Of a DNA stretch of 64,000 nucleotides, positions 36,901-49,900 are shown in pieces. This stretch comes from Trichoplax adhaerens (taxonomy: Eukaryota; Placozoa; Uniplacotomia; Trichoplacea; Trichoplacidae), in contig NW_002060950.1 of assembly GCF_000150275.1 (NCBI RefSeq), forward strand, positions 6,679 to 70,678, written 5' to 3'. The notes beneath the pieces were generated by a model. The model did not search any database. It was not told the DNA's origin and worked only from the letters and a program-made list of their open reading frames with translations. The translations under genes were made by a program, and so were the position numbers. The stretch's first letter is position 1. The number at the start of each line of letters is the position of its first letter.

Positions 36901-39900
36901 AGATAAGATATTATTTGGAGAAATTATAACGCACATGAAGCAGTATACGATGTGAGCGATAGCAAAGTAACTGTAACTTGTATGCCAATTACATAACAAT
37001 AGTGAGATATCGGATACAGTATGTAAGAAGCTAGCACTGAATAAAGTAGAGATTTCTGTTGGCCTAATTTTATATTTTTAGAAACTGTCCTCAGCTGGAT
37101 ACATAACATGCAACAAGACGTACACTATGTGATACCGTAAGCACATCATTAATCTGTAACTTAGGAAAGAAGTTTACTGGTTTGATGACCGATCCATCAG
37201 CTAATATAAGTTTATATTGTAATACCTCAACTTCGAACAAATTAGGTGATTCGTAAGTATTATCAGCAATATCAGGCTGACGTGAAGTAACCAGCGTTGC
37301 GCAATGGAAGTCGAAGCATTTAATGAAATTTTTGTCTAGTACGTCATCTAAAACCAAGAGGATGCCATTGTATCGCTCAGCTGCTTATTCGTTCAAGAGG
37401 AAAGTCATAGACGGTAAATAACAATTTTTTAAAATTATTCATTTCAAAGAAGTAATAAAACTGTTGTATTAAATTATTATGCATCATCAAGATAAATTAA
37501 AGTCGTAATAAAATATCGACCGTACTAGTAAAATTTTACCGATGATGCAAGATATTTGATTTTTACATTCCTCTATAGTTGACGGAAGACGAGATTCATC
37601 ATTTGAAATCGAGGTGAGTAGGTGTTGCATTTGAAGCAAGATTTCTGCAGAATTTGAATTACCTACAATGAATGGAGACAATTAAAACATTATAATCTTT
37701 CATAAATAGCAGGTACAAGTTAAGATTAAGCAATAATCATTCTCACAGTGAGCTGGATTTTATATTATTTCGAAAAACAGGTATTGGTCGTACGAATTTT
37801 AAAAGGCGTTTAGAATGCGTAATACCAAGCTACAAAACCTTATACTTATAAAAATAATGTCGATTTTCGGACTGTAATGATGTACTATACTTTCATTTAA
37901 TTTTGATCCTTTCTGACTAGAAAAAGCAATCTACTAGGTATTATTTGAGTGAATTTAGCCCTTAATGTGAAAACCAATTATATTAGTGATTTTCTTGTTA
38001 CAATTATTGAATTTTATAGGCAAATTTACGTTATTTAAGTTAATTAATTTAGCCTAGCTATCGATATGAAGTGGTAGTAGCAATGAAAAAGTCCTGATAT
38101 TTACTAATAATAATTGATCTAGAATTAAGATAATAGTATTTGCCCATAAAAAATCATTCTAGATGGGGTATATTGGACAAACTTAGGAAGCTATGATTTT
38201 TAAACTCGTGAATACTTAAAGTTGTTAAACGAACCGTGTTTTTACTAATAGCAAACCCTGCATTGCGTAATAATCTCAGTTTTAGGGGTCTTCATTTCTC
38301 TAAAGTTTTCTATTACATTTCATAAGCATCTTACAGTTGTAATTTAAATAAGTGGCTTCTATCTCACAAAGTTATTCTGTTAGATTTCACAATATATAGT
38401 AGAAACATGATCTTAGCTAGTAGATTAACAAATCATTATCTCCTTGTCTATTATGCAGTTATATACTAATATACTTCTGTCTAGAGCTTCAACTTAGCGA
38501 AGGGGCTACAATTGCATCAAATCACCTAGTAAGTAGTGACGTAATTATCTCAGCTATTATACTGTCGTAATGTTTACCAGCTTACCAATAGTTTATTACT
38601 TACTTAGCTTTATCCAGATGACACCTCCTTTATGCAATTTGTTAGCCAAACTGAGATCGTTTACAAATAGAGTCAAATAAGCTGCAGTAGTCTTTCCACA
38701 ACCAGCTTCACCATGGACAACAACGCACTTTCTATTTTTAAGAGCTATTTGAAGTAAACCGCTTAATTTTTTGCTTATTTTTTCTCGAGCTACTATATTA
38801 TCAGGTAGCACTGGTACTTGTCCAATCACAGGTATCTTATGTGATTCTGGAATAAAATTAAAAAGTCCACAATTGAAGGCTGATATATGTACAGTATTGT
38901 AAAGAATAAGTAATTACAATTATAAAGTAAGTTAGATGAGTATGTAAGATTTAATATTAATCGTCTGTAACTCTTAATATGGTTGCGTAAGATTTAACTA
39001 ATGTGAGAGAGCATAGCCCACATCATAGCCCTAAATTTAGCTAGTAAAGTTCGCGTATCATGATAGAATATTGTGCCATTAGTGGAAGTATATAAGCACA
39101 GCTTAATGAATAAAATGATCGATTTTTACTAGCTACTCTCGGAGTAATTATCCTAAGATGATAACATAGATACATAACAAAAGCATACATATTTTTACGC
39201 ATAAATCCTGTAATAAATGAGCATTATCATAATTATCTAAATAATCTTAAAACTATAGCAATAATAACATATTAGTATAGCGATTGCAATTTATTAAGTA
39301 ATTTTTAATCGAAGAATCCACGTACTGACTCATTTCTAACATTAATCTGCAAAGGACATATACCATTATCCTTAGTATAGGGTTTGCCTTTAGTTGTTTG
39401 TTTCTATTCAACAGGTGGTCAATGTTGTAAGCTGCATATTGTAAGATCTCATGTAATTAAAAGAAGTAACTTACAAAACCTTTGATTTTATAACGATACT
39501 ACAAGTATGCTTTCCAAGGTACCAAATAGAATAGATTAATCATTTTCAGTATTTACTTGAAATAAATATTTTTTAAATGCTATAGAAATTGATTATGAAT
39601 TTCTTATTTGTTGGTATTCATTTTATACTGAAGTAGGCGGAGGTGCGTTCATGATAGTGATTGAGTGAAAGTGACTTAATAGTAGTTGATAAGAGTAGGA
39701 GAATAAAAACTGCTGTAATGCAGTCCTAACTAAAATTTAGCAAAAGAAGTTTGTTGTTGGGATTAAACAGTTTTTAGTGACAATTAACTGCAAAGTAGTA
39801 CTCCAGTATACAGTATACATTAATTTACAGTTACGTATCGATTCTTTTTATAAATTATTAGCGCGCAAAGCATATGGAGTTGTATAGATACATCCCTGCT

Positions 39901-40779
39901 GCGAATGGAGTGTAATTAGCGGTAAGTAATGCTTATTCTACCATACTTTAAATAAAAATAAAAATGAGGAATGTTATATATAATTTACGAGCTAAGGAAA
40001 AATAAAAAAAGTTAAATGAGTATTAAATATACTTGGCTTGGGTACATTTTCGCCGACGAACTTCACTCGTTCAATGTAGTTATTATAATATGGTTATTCT
40101 AATGATCTATCCGTTAGTATAGTAAAATGTCGTAGACTAAAAATATGAAGAAAGTAATATTTTATTTCTCTTGTTAATTCCGGACAATGCAGAGAAGATG
40201 AGAAATCGAATTTAATTATGCTATGGTTAAATGGTTTGTATACTGTAGTTCATATTCATCTTAAACTTTGAATAACAAAATCTGATTTTTTATGTTGTAT
40301 CAATATAATTTTGATTCTACATAGTATCTAACAGGGATACTACTGGTATATATACGGTAGTGGTTGCACGAGAAGGATAACTAGGATTTCCTATCAAGAG
40401 CTCTCACTGTACCTTCACCTAAAAAGCCAAACGCTGAAAATTTCTTTTTTTGTTGTATGCCTGCGTCTTCCAGTTTACCAGTTCGTAAAGACTGACAGTG
40501 TTCTTCTAATTCATTTGCTAATTTTTGAATATTCAGTTGATTTATTTCTCTTAAAATGGCTACAACGCGTTTAAAGGTATTTTTATCTTGTGCCTGAAGA
40601 ATTTCATTTAATTTTGTTTCATTTTTATCAGTGCTAATTGCGGTGTTGTTTAGAGCGTACAGATCGTGATTATCACTAATATTCATGCCACTTAGCGCGT
40701 TCTGGATGAATTCAATCGGAACTGATTGGCATATTCGTTCCTTGTAGTCTTCTATTGCTTGTTTCTCGAAATTATCCAT
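28000..40779 (-). CDS. APAF1: APAF1-like apoptosome protein (CARD, NB-ARC, WD40 propellers), 20 exons
   Basis: Exons: 40413-40779, 38604-38879, 37540-37662, 37226-37380, 35707-36143, 34993-35302, 34673-34854, 34417-34549, 34149-34271, 33575-33700, 33230-33355, 32829-33089, 31878-32150, 31533-31688, 31030-31155, 30743-30865, 30017-30145, 29381-29506, 28455-28577, 28000-28329. Phases close to 1,334 residues (human 1,248). Residues 1-100 resemble a six-helix CARD. NB-ARC has the P-loop GEAGCGKTT (Lys about 185), Walker B LLVLDD (about 263-268) and TSR sensor (LVTSRQ). The winged-helix part matches human APAF1 (VPITAVSLLWSLD), followed by the helical domain (ILND, YVEW). From about 618 to the end are WD40 blades, closing with IIVSTGDSVIWWNAIDG like human MLISAGGYIKWWNV. 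Known role: an ATP/dATP-driven oligomer that recruits caspases; cytochrome c dependence is unproven here. The donor of exon 1 could instead be at 40408. Divergent from SLCO. Confidence 0.95.
32332..32641 (+). mobile_element. Helitron-like non-autonomous repeat inside an APAF1 intron
   Basis: The two ends match 2308-2432 and 2910-3029; the middle differs. The right end repeats the hairpin (CCGTCAGCAAAGCGACG) and ends CTAG followed by T at 32638-32642. It lies inside the 678-bp APAF1 intron 32151-32828 and leaves the flanking splice sites intact. Confidence 0.65.
35390..35517. mobile_element. 128-bp fold-back (inverted-repeat) element in an APAF1 intron
   Basis: Left arm 35390-35434 starts GGCCAATGCTTCAGGG. 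Right arm 35475-35517 ends CCCTGAAACATTGGCC. The two are imperfect reverse complements over about 44 nt with a roughly 40-nt loop. It has the form of a small MITE or fold-back element. It sits in the intron 35303-35706 and would form a strong hairpin in the pre-mRNA. No other copy was noticed in the window. Confidence 0.8.
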
Positions 40780-40993
40780 GTTTCAGTTTACGATCACGTA
40801 TGAATAAGTTAATCTTTTAATGATTATGTACAGTAATTGAGCATATTAAGATAAATTTTCTAGCATATTAGCGCAATGTTTTCATATTTTGTTACGGTAT
40901 TCTATAACTGTAATTAATACTGAGATTAGGGTTTATACATAGAAGAGATGGATAACATTGAGGACTGTATCCTTGGTGACACGGTGTTCTTGA

Positions 40994-41285
40994 CGTACTG
41001 TACAGTACGCTACAGTACTGTACACACAGTACAAAGTAAAATTTGCTAGCGTACTGTACAGTACTGTACTGTATACGAATGTACTGTAAAGTACAGTATC
41101 ATGGACACTAGAAAAAGTCCAGGCTTTTTCTAGTTGCTCATAAAGCATACAGTATACTGTACACTACATTATAATATCAGAGTCTGGCATCACTGTCATC
41201 AGCACTAATTAATTATAGGTTTAATCAACACAGTAGTTATAATTAATTAATCAACTGTACTGTACAGTGTACACTGTGTACAGAC
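40994..41285. promoter_or_regulatory. Bidirectional APAF1/SLCO promoter region with TACTG/CAGTA palindromes
   Basis: Pentamer runs at about 40994-41034, 41052-41077, 41082-41098, 41147-41165 and 41255-41285 lie in the 613 bp between the APAF1 start (40779, minus) and the SLCO start (41392, plus). An AT-rich inverted repeat (CTAATTAATTATA ... TATAATTAATTAA, about 41204-41251) sits between them. Promoter role is inferred from position. Confidence 0.55.
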
Positions 41286-41391
41286 AGTATAATTCCATTT
41301 TAGCATAATCTACTTTTTACATTGAAAGGGTGCTTGGAGATTTACAGTTAATTAATTAATTTATTATTTTATAAAGAAGTAAAATAAAAGA

Positions 41392-44300
41392 ATGGTTGCA
41401 AGGTCATCTAAAACGTCTGAAATAGCAACTTTACGAACTGATGGAATCTGTAGTGCTCAAGAAAATTCTATAGATGATCAAACATATCAATATAGGTATG
41501 GATGGGGTTGTTTCCATCCTCAGTATATTCAGCTATTCAATTCTCAGAAATGGTTAATGGCTTTTATCGGCATTTATATTTTCATTTCCGGTATTCAAAC
41601 TACCGGACTTGGAGGTGTCGTTATTACATCACTGGAAACTCGGTATGAATTACGTAGCGCTGAGACTGGCTTGTTTACTAGCTCATATGAAGTAGCCGCA
41701 GCGATTTGCGGCCTAGTAATTAGTTATTATGCTGGTCAAAGACATAAGGGAAAATTTATTGCAACGGGATCGGTAATGGCAGGATTAGGAGCGGTTGCAT
41801 TTGTATCACCGCATTTCTTTAGTGGCAAATATAGCCCTATCAACAGTGAAATTACCAGTAACTTATGCTTTGAAAGTTTAAATAAGAGTATCGCTTCTAA
41901 TACATCATCAGTTTGTAATTCCTATATCGCGTCTTCAGCAAGAAACTACTTATACATATTTATCGCTGCGCAAGTAATCATCGGTACCGGTAACAACTTG
42001 ATGTGGAACGTTGGTATGGCCTATGTAGACGAAAATGTTGATCCTGTTGCTTCTTCTGTCTATATTGGAATTATGGTGACGTTATCAGCAATTGGTCCCG
42101 CTATTGGCTACCTACTAGGAGGGTTACTTCTGAATCTATGGGTTGATTGGCCAGATCCTTCTGATGGTGGGTGCTTCTACTACAACCACTTGAAACTATA
42201 GTAGATAGATATGAATGCATGTAATATTCAGAACTGGTCGTCTACCCATTTGTGATACTAGTAAAAGTTGTACTGTATATGTGTAGTTACAGGCATGGCA
42301 AGTTGCAATGCTTTCAATATATGAATTTCATAGAGCAATAAAGTTTTATGACCGCATAGTAATACTGTATGCAGCACATGAACTATAGTTTAATCAGTTG
42401 AAGCATGGATTTAACGGGTGTAGAGGATTTTAACGTGGTGACGCCATAAAATAATACTGTACAATGCATTGCCTAGATGAAAAGGTATTGCAAAATTTGA
42501 ATTGACCGTCGATTATATTAGTATTTCACCAGTTACCATACATCGATGCCCGTGCTGTAGATTTTCCACTCACGTCGCAGATCGAGGTAACAGTACGGTA
42601 TTTCAGTGCTAAACTTGCACATTTGCTACGCTTCATTTTATCTATAAGTACCATACAGATGCGCTATAGCGTAACTTAACATGCATGACTGTTTATAAGT
42701 AACTAATAATCGGGTAACAACTGATACTTAAATTACTGCTGTTATTCTCTCAGTCGTAATTATACGAGTATATTATATAGTGCTTTTAAATTAGTCACCG
42801 TAGTGTTTGACGTAGGTATTATTACTAGAATGTTTCGTTTGCTACAAATGAATTTAACCGCTAAAGTACGTTGGATAGCATATTACATTGGAGATTGAGT
42901 ACAAGAATTTTATTATTTGTAATATTAGCGCCTATTTATTTATCATAGAAATTAACATACGGTATTCTTATTATTTGAAAGGTGTAGCACCTGATGATCC
43001 TAGATGGGTTGGAGCTTGGTGGCTCGGATTCCTGGCATGCGGCACCGGAATGCTGATTATTTCTATCCCTTTGTATGGTTACCCTCCCTATTTACCGAAT
43101 TACGCTGTATTTAAAGCTAAGAGGCTAGCAATGGCGAAGGGGAAGTCGAAAGTTGATAAAGAATATGGAACCTCTATCAAAGATCTGCCGTTGGCTACCA
43201 AGGAGTTATTTATGAATTTACCTTGCACCTTCTCTATTCTAGCGGCTACTTGTGAAGCCACGACGGCAACAGGATTTGCAGTATTTCTGCCTAAGTTTAT
43301 TCAATCTCAGTTCGGGTTGACATCATCAACTGCAAGCTTGATTGCAGGATCCATCGTTGTCCCAGGAGCTGGTGGTGGAATGCTAGCTGTAAGAAAAATT
43401 TCAGTTTGTGAAAATAGTAAAATCATTTGATAATAATTATGCTATGACGCAGTACCCAGGAGTCAGTAGATTCGCAGTTCAATAACTTTATGTCCTCAGT
43501 CTGTGAAACGCAATTTTGCAAATTGTAACTAATGCTTGGCATAACACTGTATTGATAGGGTGGATTTATCATGAGATATTATAAACTTGATGGATTAGCA
43601 GCTGCAAAGCTTAATGTCATATTTTCTGGGCTAGCTACAATTTCCGTTTTATGTTTTGCGTTGAGCTGTGGCAACGTACCATTTTCTACTGTTGGACTCG
43701 ATCGAAGCGTGGTTGCTGGATCGTTGTGAGTTACTAAATAATTAAGTAGTCGTTACATCTACTAGTTACATTTTTATGCACTAATTCTTCTGAAAGTAGG
43801 ATAGCTTAGAAAGATTTGGTTAGGAGGTGTATTTTCTTTGATATCGAATATAAATTTCTTATGTAATATTTAATTTAGGGAAACGCAGTTCTTACAGGAA
43901 AATTCCGCTACAGTTTGTAATTATCAATGTAAATGTTATGATAGCTTTGAGCCACTTTGTGGCAGTGACAAAATTACCTATTATTCACCTTGTTTTGCTG
44001 GATGTACAGAAATAAATAGAAATCAGGTGCGTAGTTGCTCTTATTAGTGTGTAGGAAGAATGATTCTAAAATTAGTAGTTCAGTACTTATTTAGTGTCAA
44101 AATCTTGTTAATTGTATGGTTTTATATTTTTTTGTAGACCTTTTCGAACTGCAGTTGTATGGCCACTGTCAGTAATATTTCATCGTTATCTAAATTTAAT
44201 ACTTCACAGCATGGGAACAGTGGTATTTGTCCTCTTGAATGTAATAATATGATACCTTTTCTAGCAACCCTGTTTGTTTTAATGATTTTCACGTTCTTGA

Positions 44301-45158
44301 AAACTGTTCCTACGCAGCAGGTTCTACTAAGGTGAGATAAAAGTTGTCTCAAATATCTATCCATGTAACCGTTATAGGTATTCTGCAATTATGAGAATTT
44401 AATATCTTCATATGGATATTTATCGATGCTGTATATCTTTTGGTAGAGATCGTTTAAAGATTTAATTTAAGATATTAAGTTGCGTAAAAGTCTACTTTTG
44501 CATTATAAATTTCTTTAATTTGTGTGTATATTAAAAAATCCTTGTACCACAGTAAACATACGCAAAAGCATACGTTGTCGTGCGCAGTAGAGTATGCCAT
44601 GATAGACTAGAGCCTCTAAAATATAAGAAATTCCTAGAATTATAGTATCTAAATTTAGTGTAAATAAGAAATTAAAAACTATCAGAGCATGAAAGTTGAC
44701 GTACTATTCGTTATCTAATAGTTACGTTTGTAAGTACTGTACTGCGTCGACGTTTATACTTTATATACTGCATAAAAATATTAGCAAGAGATTAAACATT
44801 TTATAGCCTTCTGTTCACCGATTAATTATAGCTCCTATTCGTTCATAGATGTGTACCTGAGAGTCAGCGATCGTTTTCACTCGGGGTACAATGGCTTTTT
44901 CTTCGACTTCTGGGCAATGTTCCTGGGCCAATCATCATGGGATCAATTATTGACAGATCATGCATTCTTTGGAGTGTAACATGCAACCAAAGGAATAATT
45001 GTTGGCTATACAATAACCAACAAATGAGCCGTCTTATCCTGATTCTTGGAATTACTTTTAAGATCTCTACTACAATATTTTACCTTATAGCATGGCATTA
45101 TTATAAGGCCGATATTCAGGAGGATCAATGTCCTCCTAAAAAAGAAACTACCGTGTAA
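41392..45158 (+). CDS. Organic anion transporter, SLCO/OATP family, 6 exons
   Basis: Exons 41392-42166, 42982-43388, 43559-43725, 43879-44026, 44138-44331 and 44849-45158 close in phase to 666 residues (human members about 640-720). Conserved OATP features: the DDPRWVGAWWLGFL signature, the GGxxMRYYKL stretch after helix 8, a Kazal-like extracellular domain encoded by exons 4-5 (CxCxxxxEPLCGSDKITYYSPCFAGC and following cysteines), and the closing PESQRSFSLGVQWL and GPIIMGSIIDRSC motifs. About twelve membrane helices are expected by family rule, with a short cytosolic tail ending ETTV, which resembles a PDZ ligand. Known role: sodium-independent uptake or exchange of large organic anions (conjugated steroids, bile salts, prostaglandins). 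The exact subfamily cannot be decided by eye, so no symbol is given. The 815-bp intron 1 contains no recognisable element. Confidence 0.95.
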
Positions 45159-46916
45159 ATATTTTTTAAATAACGGAAATATTAGTGTTCTGTGGACTTG
45201 AAAATTTAAGTGTTGAAATGTTTACGCGCCTGATGTAGATTTCGCGCGTATACAAGAAAAGAATGAAATATCACTCTTGAATCAGTAATTAATACGCTAA
45301 AATTTATCGTTAAAAATTATGTATACCACTTTTACTATTACATTATTGTGACGATATAATTTCAAGGTTAGTGTAAAGTAAGTTGCAATATCACTTTTAT
45401 CTAACAATTAAGGTTTAGCAAGGATTAGTGAGTTTAACATCTTTAAGTTTTTATTTACTATGTTTAAATAGTTTTATCTGTAGAGAAGTAACTACCGTAA
45501 AAATTACTCACGTCACCTTACTTGTTGGACCATGAACTTATAAATAATTATTACATTGCGTAGGAAACAGTGAATTACATATATATATATTGTCAATGGT
45601 TTGATTAGAGTACCTTTTTAGAGTTTGCGCTCTGTGTAAATAATGTATTACCCGAGAAATTCGAAACGGTGCGACCTTGAGGTTGGACATACAATGTACA
45701 ATAGTAACTGCACATCAATGAAATTTCTAACGTCTTGTTGCAAAATTCTAATAATATTAACTGGATTCGCTTGCAATGCATATTTGTATGTATGTTTACA
45801 GTATCCTCATTCATAAAACAAAATTGATCCTCTCCAAATTATTGGTTAATTTACTAGCAAATAGATGCCAGGATAGTATTCGTGAATTAACGGAGGAATG
45901 TAGTATTGTATTATGCGCACAAAACAATAATAACAAGATATCTTAGGCCTGAATCACATTTTATCTTGTGCAGTCTGTTCCATTTTGAGGTAAATCACGC
46001 AACCACATGATTCTCTTTGCGAAATATGATAATATAATCATTTCTTTTTCTGGTTAAATTCTGGGAAAGGCTACTGTGATTAAATCTTATTCCAGTATTA
46101 ATTTAACTTATCTGCCATAGCGTGTACGCAATGCACTATGTATGGTAATACAGTGTCTTGATATTAACACTGACGTAATATCGATATTAAACTCGGGTGC
46201 AATCACTAATATAATCGATAAGCAACCAATGATGAAGAAAGAAGTTAGAGGAAAAATGAAATTAAGATCTTGATTGACTTTGATTTGAGAAGAAAAACCG
46301 CTTATCTTAATTTATCATAAAATAGCAGAACTTGTGCAAGTTCAGTTATGGTAAACGAAAATTCATAACTTAGAATCGGATTAATACCGGCGTATGAAAG
46401 CAAAGAATGCGGTAAAAATTTTTGCTGTAATCATAGAGCTACCAACAAAAGAAAAGCTAACGCACGATTAGCCTTTGCATGCAGGATAGTACGCGAAATA
46501 TCACGAGCGAAGGTTCGACTAGTATACTCGTACAGTAGTTAATTATTCCGCTTTAGTCATGGCCATTTAAAAGTCTTCGGATACCTATATGTAATGTACT
46601 GGAGACATACAGTACACTGAGTGTGAATAGTTATTGCCGCAACACTATTTCTAGGGATTGAAATATTAGACAATAATTCGATATACTGTAGAGCACGTAC
46701 AGTATGTTTGAGAGCTATGATATTTATATCTAATAATATAATCTAACTTGCATATTTTATTACACAAACAACACCGTCTTGTATCATCCATCGTAGGTAT
46801 GTTAATTCAATGTTCTACCTTTTAAAATTTTAACGTTTTCTTGCCGTATTTGCTATATTAAGTAATGATTACATTACATATAACTAAAGTACTAAAATTA
46901 AATAATTAACAGTGCA
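45159..46916. other. Intergenic DNA between the convergent SLCO and RRP12 3' ends
   Basis: No exon or RNA gene recognised. There is a short (AT)n run near 45580 and only isolated single pentamers, no TACTG/CAGTA cluster. This is a convergent (3'-3') gap, which fits the repeat being limited to 5' sides. Confidence 0.5.
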
Positions 46917-46922
46917 TTTATT
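46917..46922 (-). terminator. Poly(A) signal of RRP12
   Basis: AATAAA on the minus strand (TTTATT on +) only 8 nt past the RRP12 stop codon, which would give a very short 3' untranslated region. Confidence 0.5.
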
Positions 46923-46929
46923 ACAGAAT

Positions 46930-49900
46930 TTAGAGATTACTGATATTCTTCCTTTGCTGTATAACCATTTTCCCTCGTAGTTTATCGCGGTTATTAGCAG
47001 TGGTAGTACTATGCTTGGCAGCGCGTACAATTCCACGGTATTGCCCGGCTAGCTTTAATCGTTTTCTTTTGTTCAGATTCTGCTTATTCATTGGTATATA
47101 CGCATAGGGCTCGTATCTGTTCGCTGACATCATATCGCCTCGCGCCTTCTGCACGTACGGATAAAGATAGCTATTGTGAGTGTATATAGCCGTTTTAAAG
47201 TTTTGAATAATTCTTAGAGCATACCTTTGATCTGTATCCTATGCCAATTGAAGGGTTATTTTTCTTTATTTTTTTATTGAAAGGGTCGCTGGTTGTATCG
47301 TACCTAAATGANACTAGAACAAAATAAAAGTACATTATTGAAGCCAAAACTTGTCATCCATAACATCTGATATTGGCCTGTATCAAATGGCAGGGATGTG
47401 ACCAAGGTGTTGAGAGTAAATTTGCAGTTATTAAATTTAAATCTAATTACGTAAAAATCTTTTAATTAAATTCTTACTTAAACTGAAAGATTAGTTCTTA
47501 CCTTCACTCTTACGGTCATTATTGGCATCTATTGTAACGCTAGCGATATCAGCCAACCTTTTCCGCTTGGGAATCCTCTGTAATAAAATGAAAGTATTAT
47601 GGGCGACGTCACATCAACAGATATGAATAAATTTCTTAGCATTACCAATTCAGATATTGAATTACTAGCATCCAATGATCCTGTTACCAATTAAAATAAC
47701 TTCAATTATTCATTTTGCAGAGATATTCAAGGGCGAATAGCAAGATTATAAACAAGCAGAATACCCTTGCTATAGGATGCACTCAAAGGCTTATCATCGG
47801 TTTCAGTTACAATAATTTTGCCATCTTCACTAACTTTAAATTTCTTTTTGGATGGATATAGGTGATCTTCCTTGATAAACGACTTAGGGTCTGTGACTAT
47901 AGGAACAAACGAAAACGTATTTTAAAGCACTGTATTACCAGCTCATGGCATCCGCTAAAAAGTTTACGAGACTTTTAACCTAATATCTTCTGGTTTACAG
48001 ATGCATCTAGAAAATCAATTGGCCCTTCGTATTCACTTTCGTTTATCCATGCAGCCTTTCCTTTCACGTTCAGCTTAACGATATTAGCAGAAATTGATTA
48101 CTATTAAGGCGCGATTCAAATAGATTATATATACAGTACCAGTATCTTTTATTTAACCTTATTTTTTGTCCTAGCCCTCTTTTCTGTCTTGGTATCGTTG
48201 ACGTCGTCATCTTCCGAATCATTCAATAAATCTTCAAAACTATCAAAATACAAAAAGTAACAACACTGAGATATCCAATGAATCAAAATTCCGACGTTTA
48301 CATTTGCACTTTGACGCTGACGATTTACCTTTGAATTGAGGTACTCTTAACGTTCAGTTTGCATTCCTGAAAAATAAATAAAAATTTATTTTTTATTGAA
48401 AAAGTAGACCTATTATGAATGACTAGGTACTTTTAATACCTTAGGATTGTTCTTATTTCTTGAATGCAATTTTTTTCTTTTCGCTCGATTACACGCTTTC
48501 TTTATGTTGTTAAGTACTTTTTGACAGTTTTCAGGGGCCAGCTTAGTGATAATGTCGTAACTTAATTTACCAAATGCAGAAAATCATTACGAATAACTAT
48601 GATAGTGCTGCATCAAATAGAAAGTGTTCATACATAGCACATTTCTACCTGAATTTTGTAATCATACGCTGAAATAAGATTTTCGTTTTGAATCTAAAGT
48701 GACGCTTTATATCCGAACTCCAATCAGCTATAGCTTGAATCTGCAAGTAGTAAAATGTAGAAATTTAAACAGCTATTATAGCACACTATGTTAATAATTA
48801 CTAATATATTTTATCAAGCACTACGATAAATTATAGAGTAATCTTACAATCATTCCCAAATATGGCATTACCACATCGCGAGGGAAGGCAACGACTATTA
48901 ACTAAAATTATAGAGAGAAAAAGTCAGAACAAGTTCACTTCTTTGGCACTTAGCATACCAAATACAGCAGGTCGCCAAAGGAAATATATTAATTAGTGAT
49001 ACCTTGACAAATCCCAGGGCAGACTTTATTACCTCCCGTGATTTTGATTGTAAGACTATTATTATAGTATTAACTAAGTTACCAATCAACGGTCTAGGAA
49101 CTATTTCTACCGAGAAGAATAGTCATATGATTGAAAGCAATTACATACTAATTGATTGTATAAAGGCTCTGAATTGATTTCCTACACTAATTAGCTACAA
49201 AGCAATATTACCTCTGAATTCGTAAACTATACATGAAATGGAATTTATAGTGGCACAAATCATTAGAGTTGATCCTGCCATGCCGGGCAGCATTAATTTC
49301 ACATATGTGATTAAGTTATCTACCATATTAGAATTGTTGGAATAAGATCATCCTGGATTAGAAGTGAGCTATTGAAAAGGGAATATAAAGTACTGCTTGC
49401 ACGTGTACCTTTTTCACTGCCATTAGTCAGCCGATTTATAGCTCTCCCCATTTCTACAATTAATGCATAAGCGGAATGTCTAGCTTTCGTAGAGACTTCC
49501 TTGGTACACCATATTGCCTGTATAACAAACAAAGGAATAATGAAACAAATAGATACTTTATTAGCAAATGATAAATGAACGATATAAGTACGAGTATACC
49601 TCTGGGAGAACAACTTTTACGTAATCGAAAAGTTGCGAATCGTTCAATTTATGACATAGTAATGCTAAACATTTCAAGCGTGGCTTGGTAAATCAACAGG
49701 CAAGAACAGGTTAGTATGTACTCGCTTTCCATAACCTAAATAAGTATTAGACTGCATAAATTAAAAATTACAGATTTTGAAGAAACAGAGCAATCTGGTA
49801 AAGATTCGAGGAGTAGTGAACGGATACTCATAACGTTTTTAGATATAAATTTGATTGAATCCGCGGATTTACAACTGCATATTTCTTCTAATATCTTATA

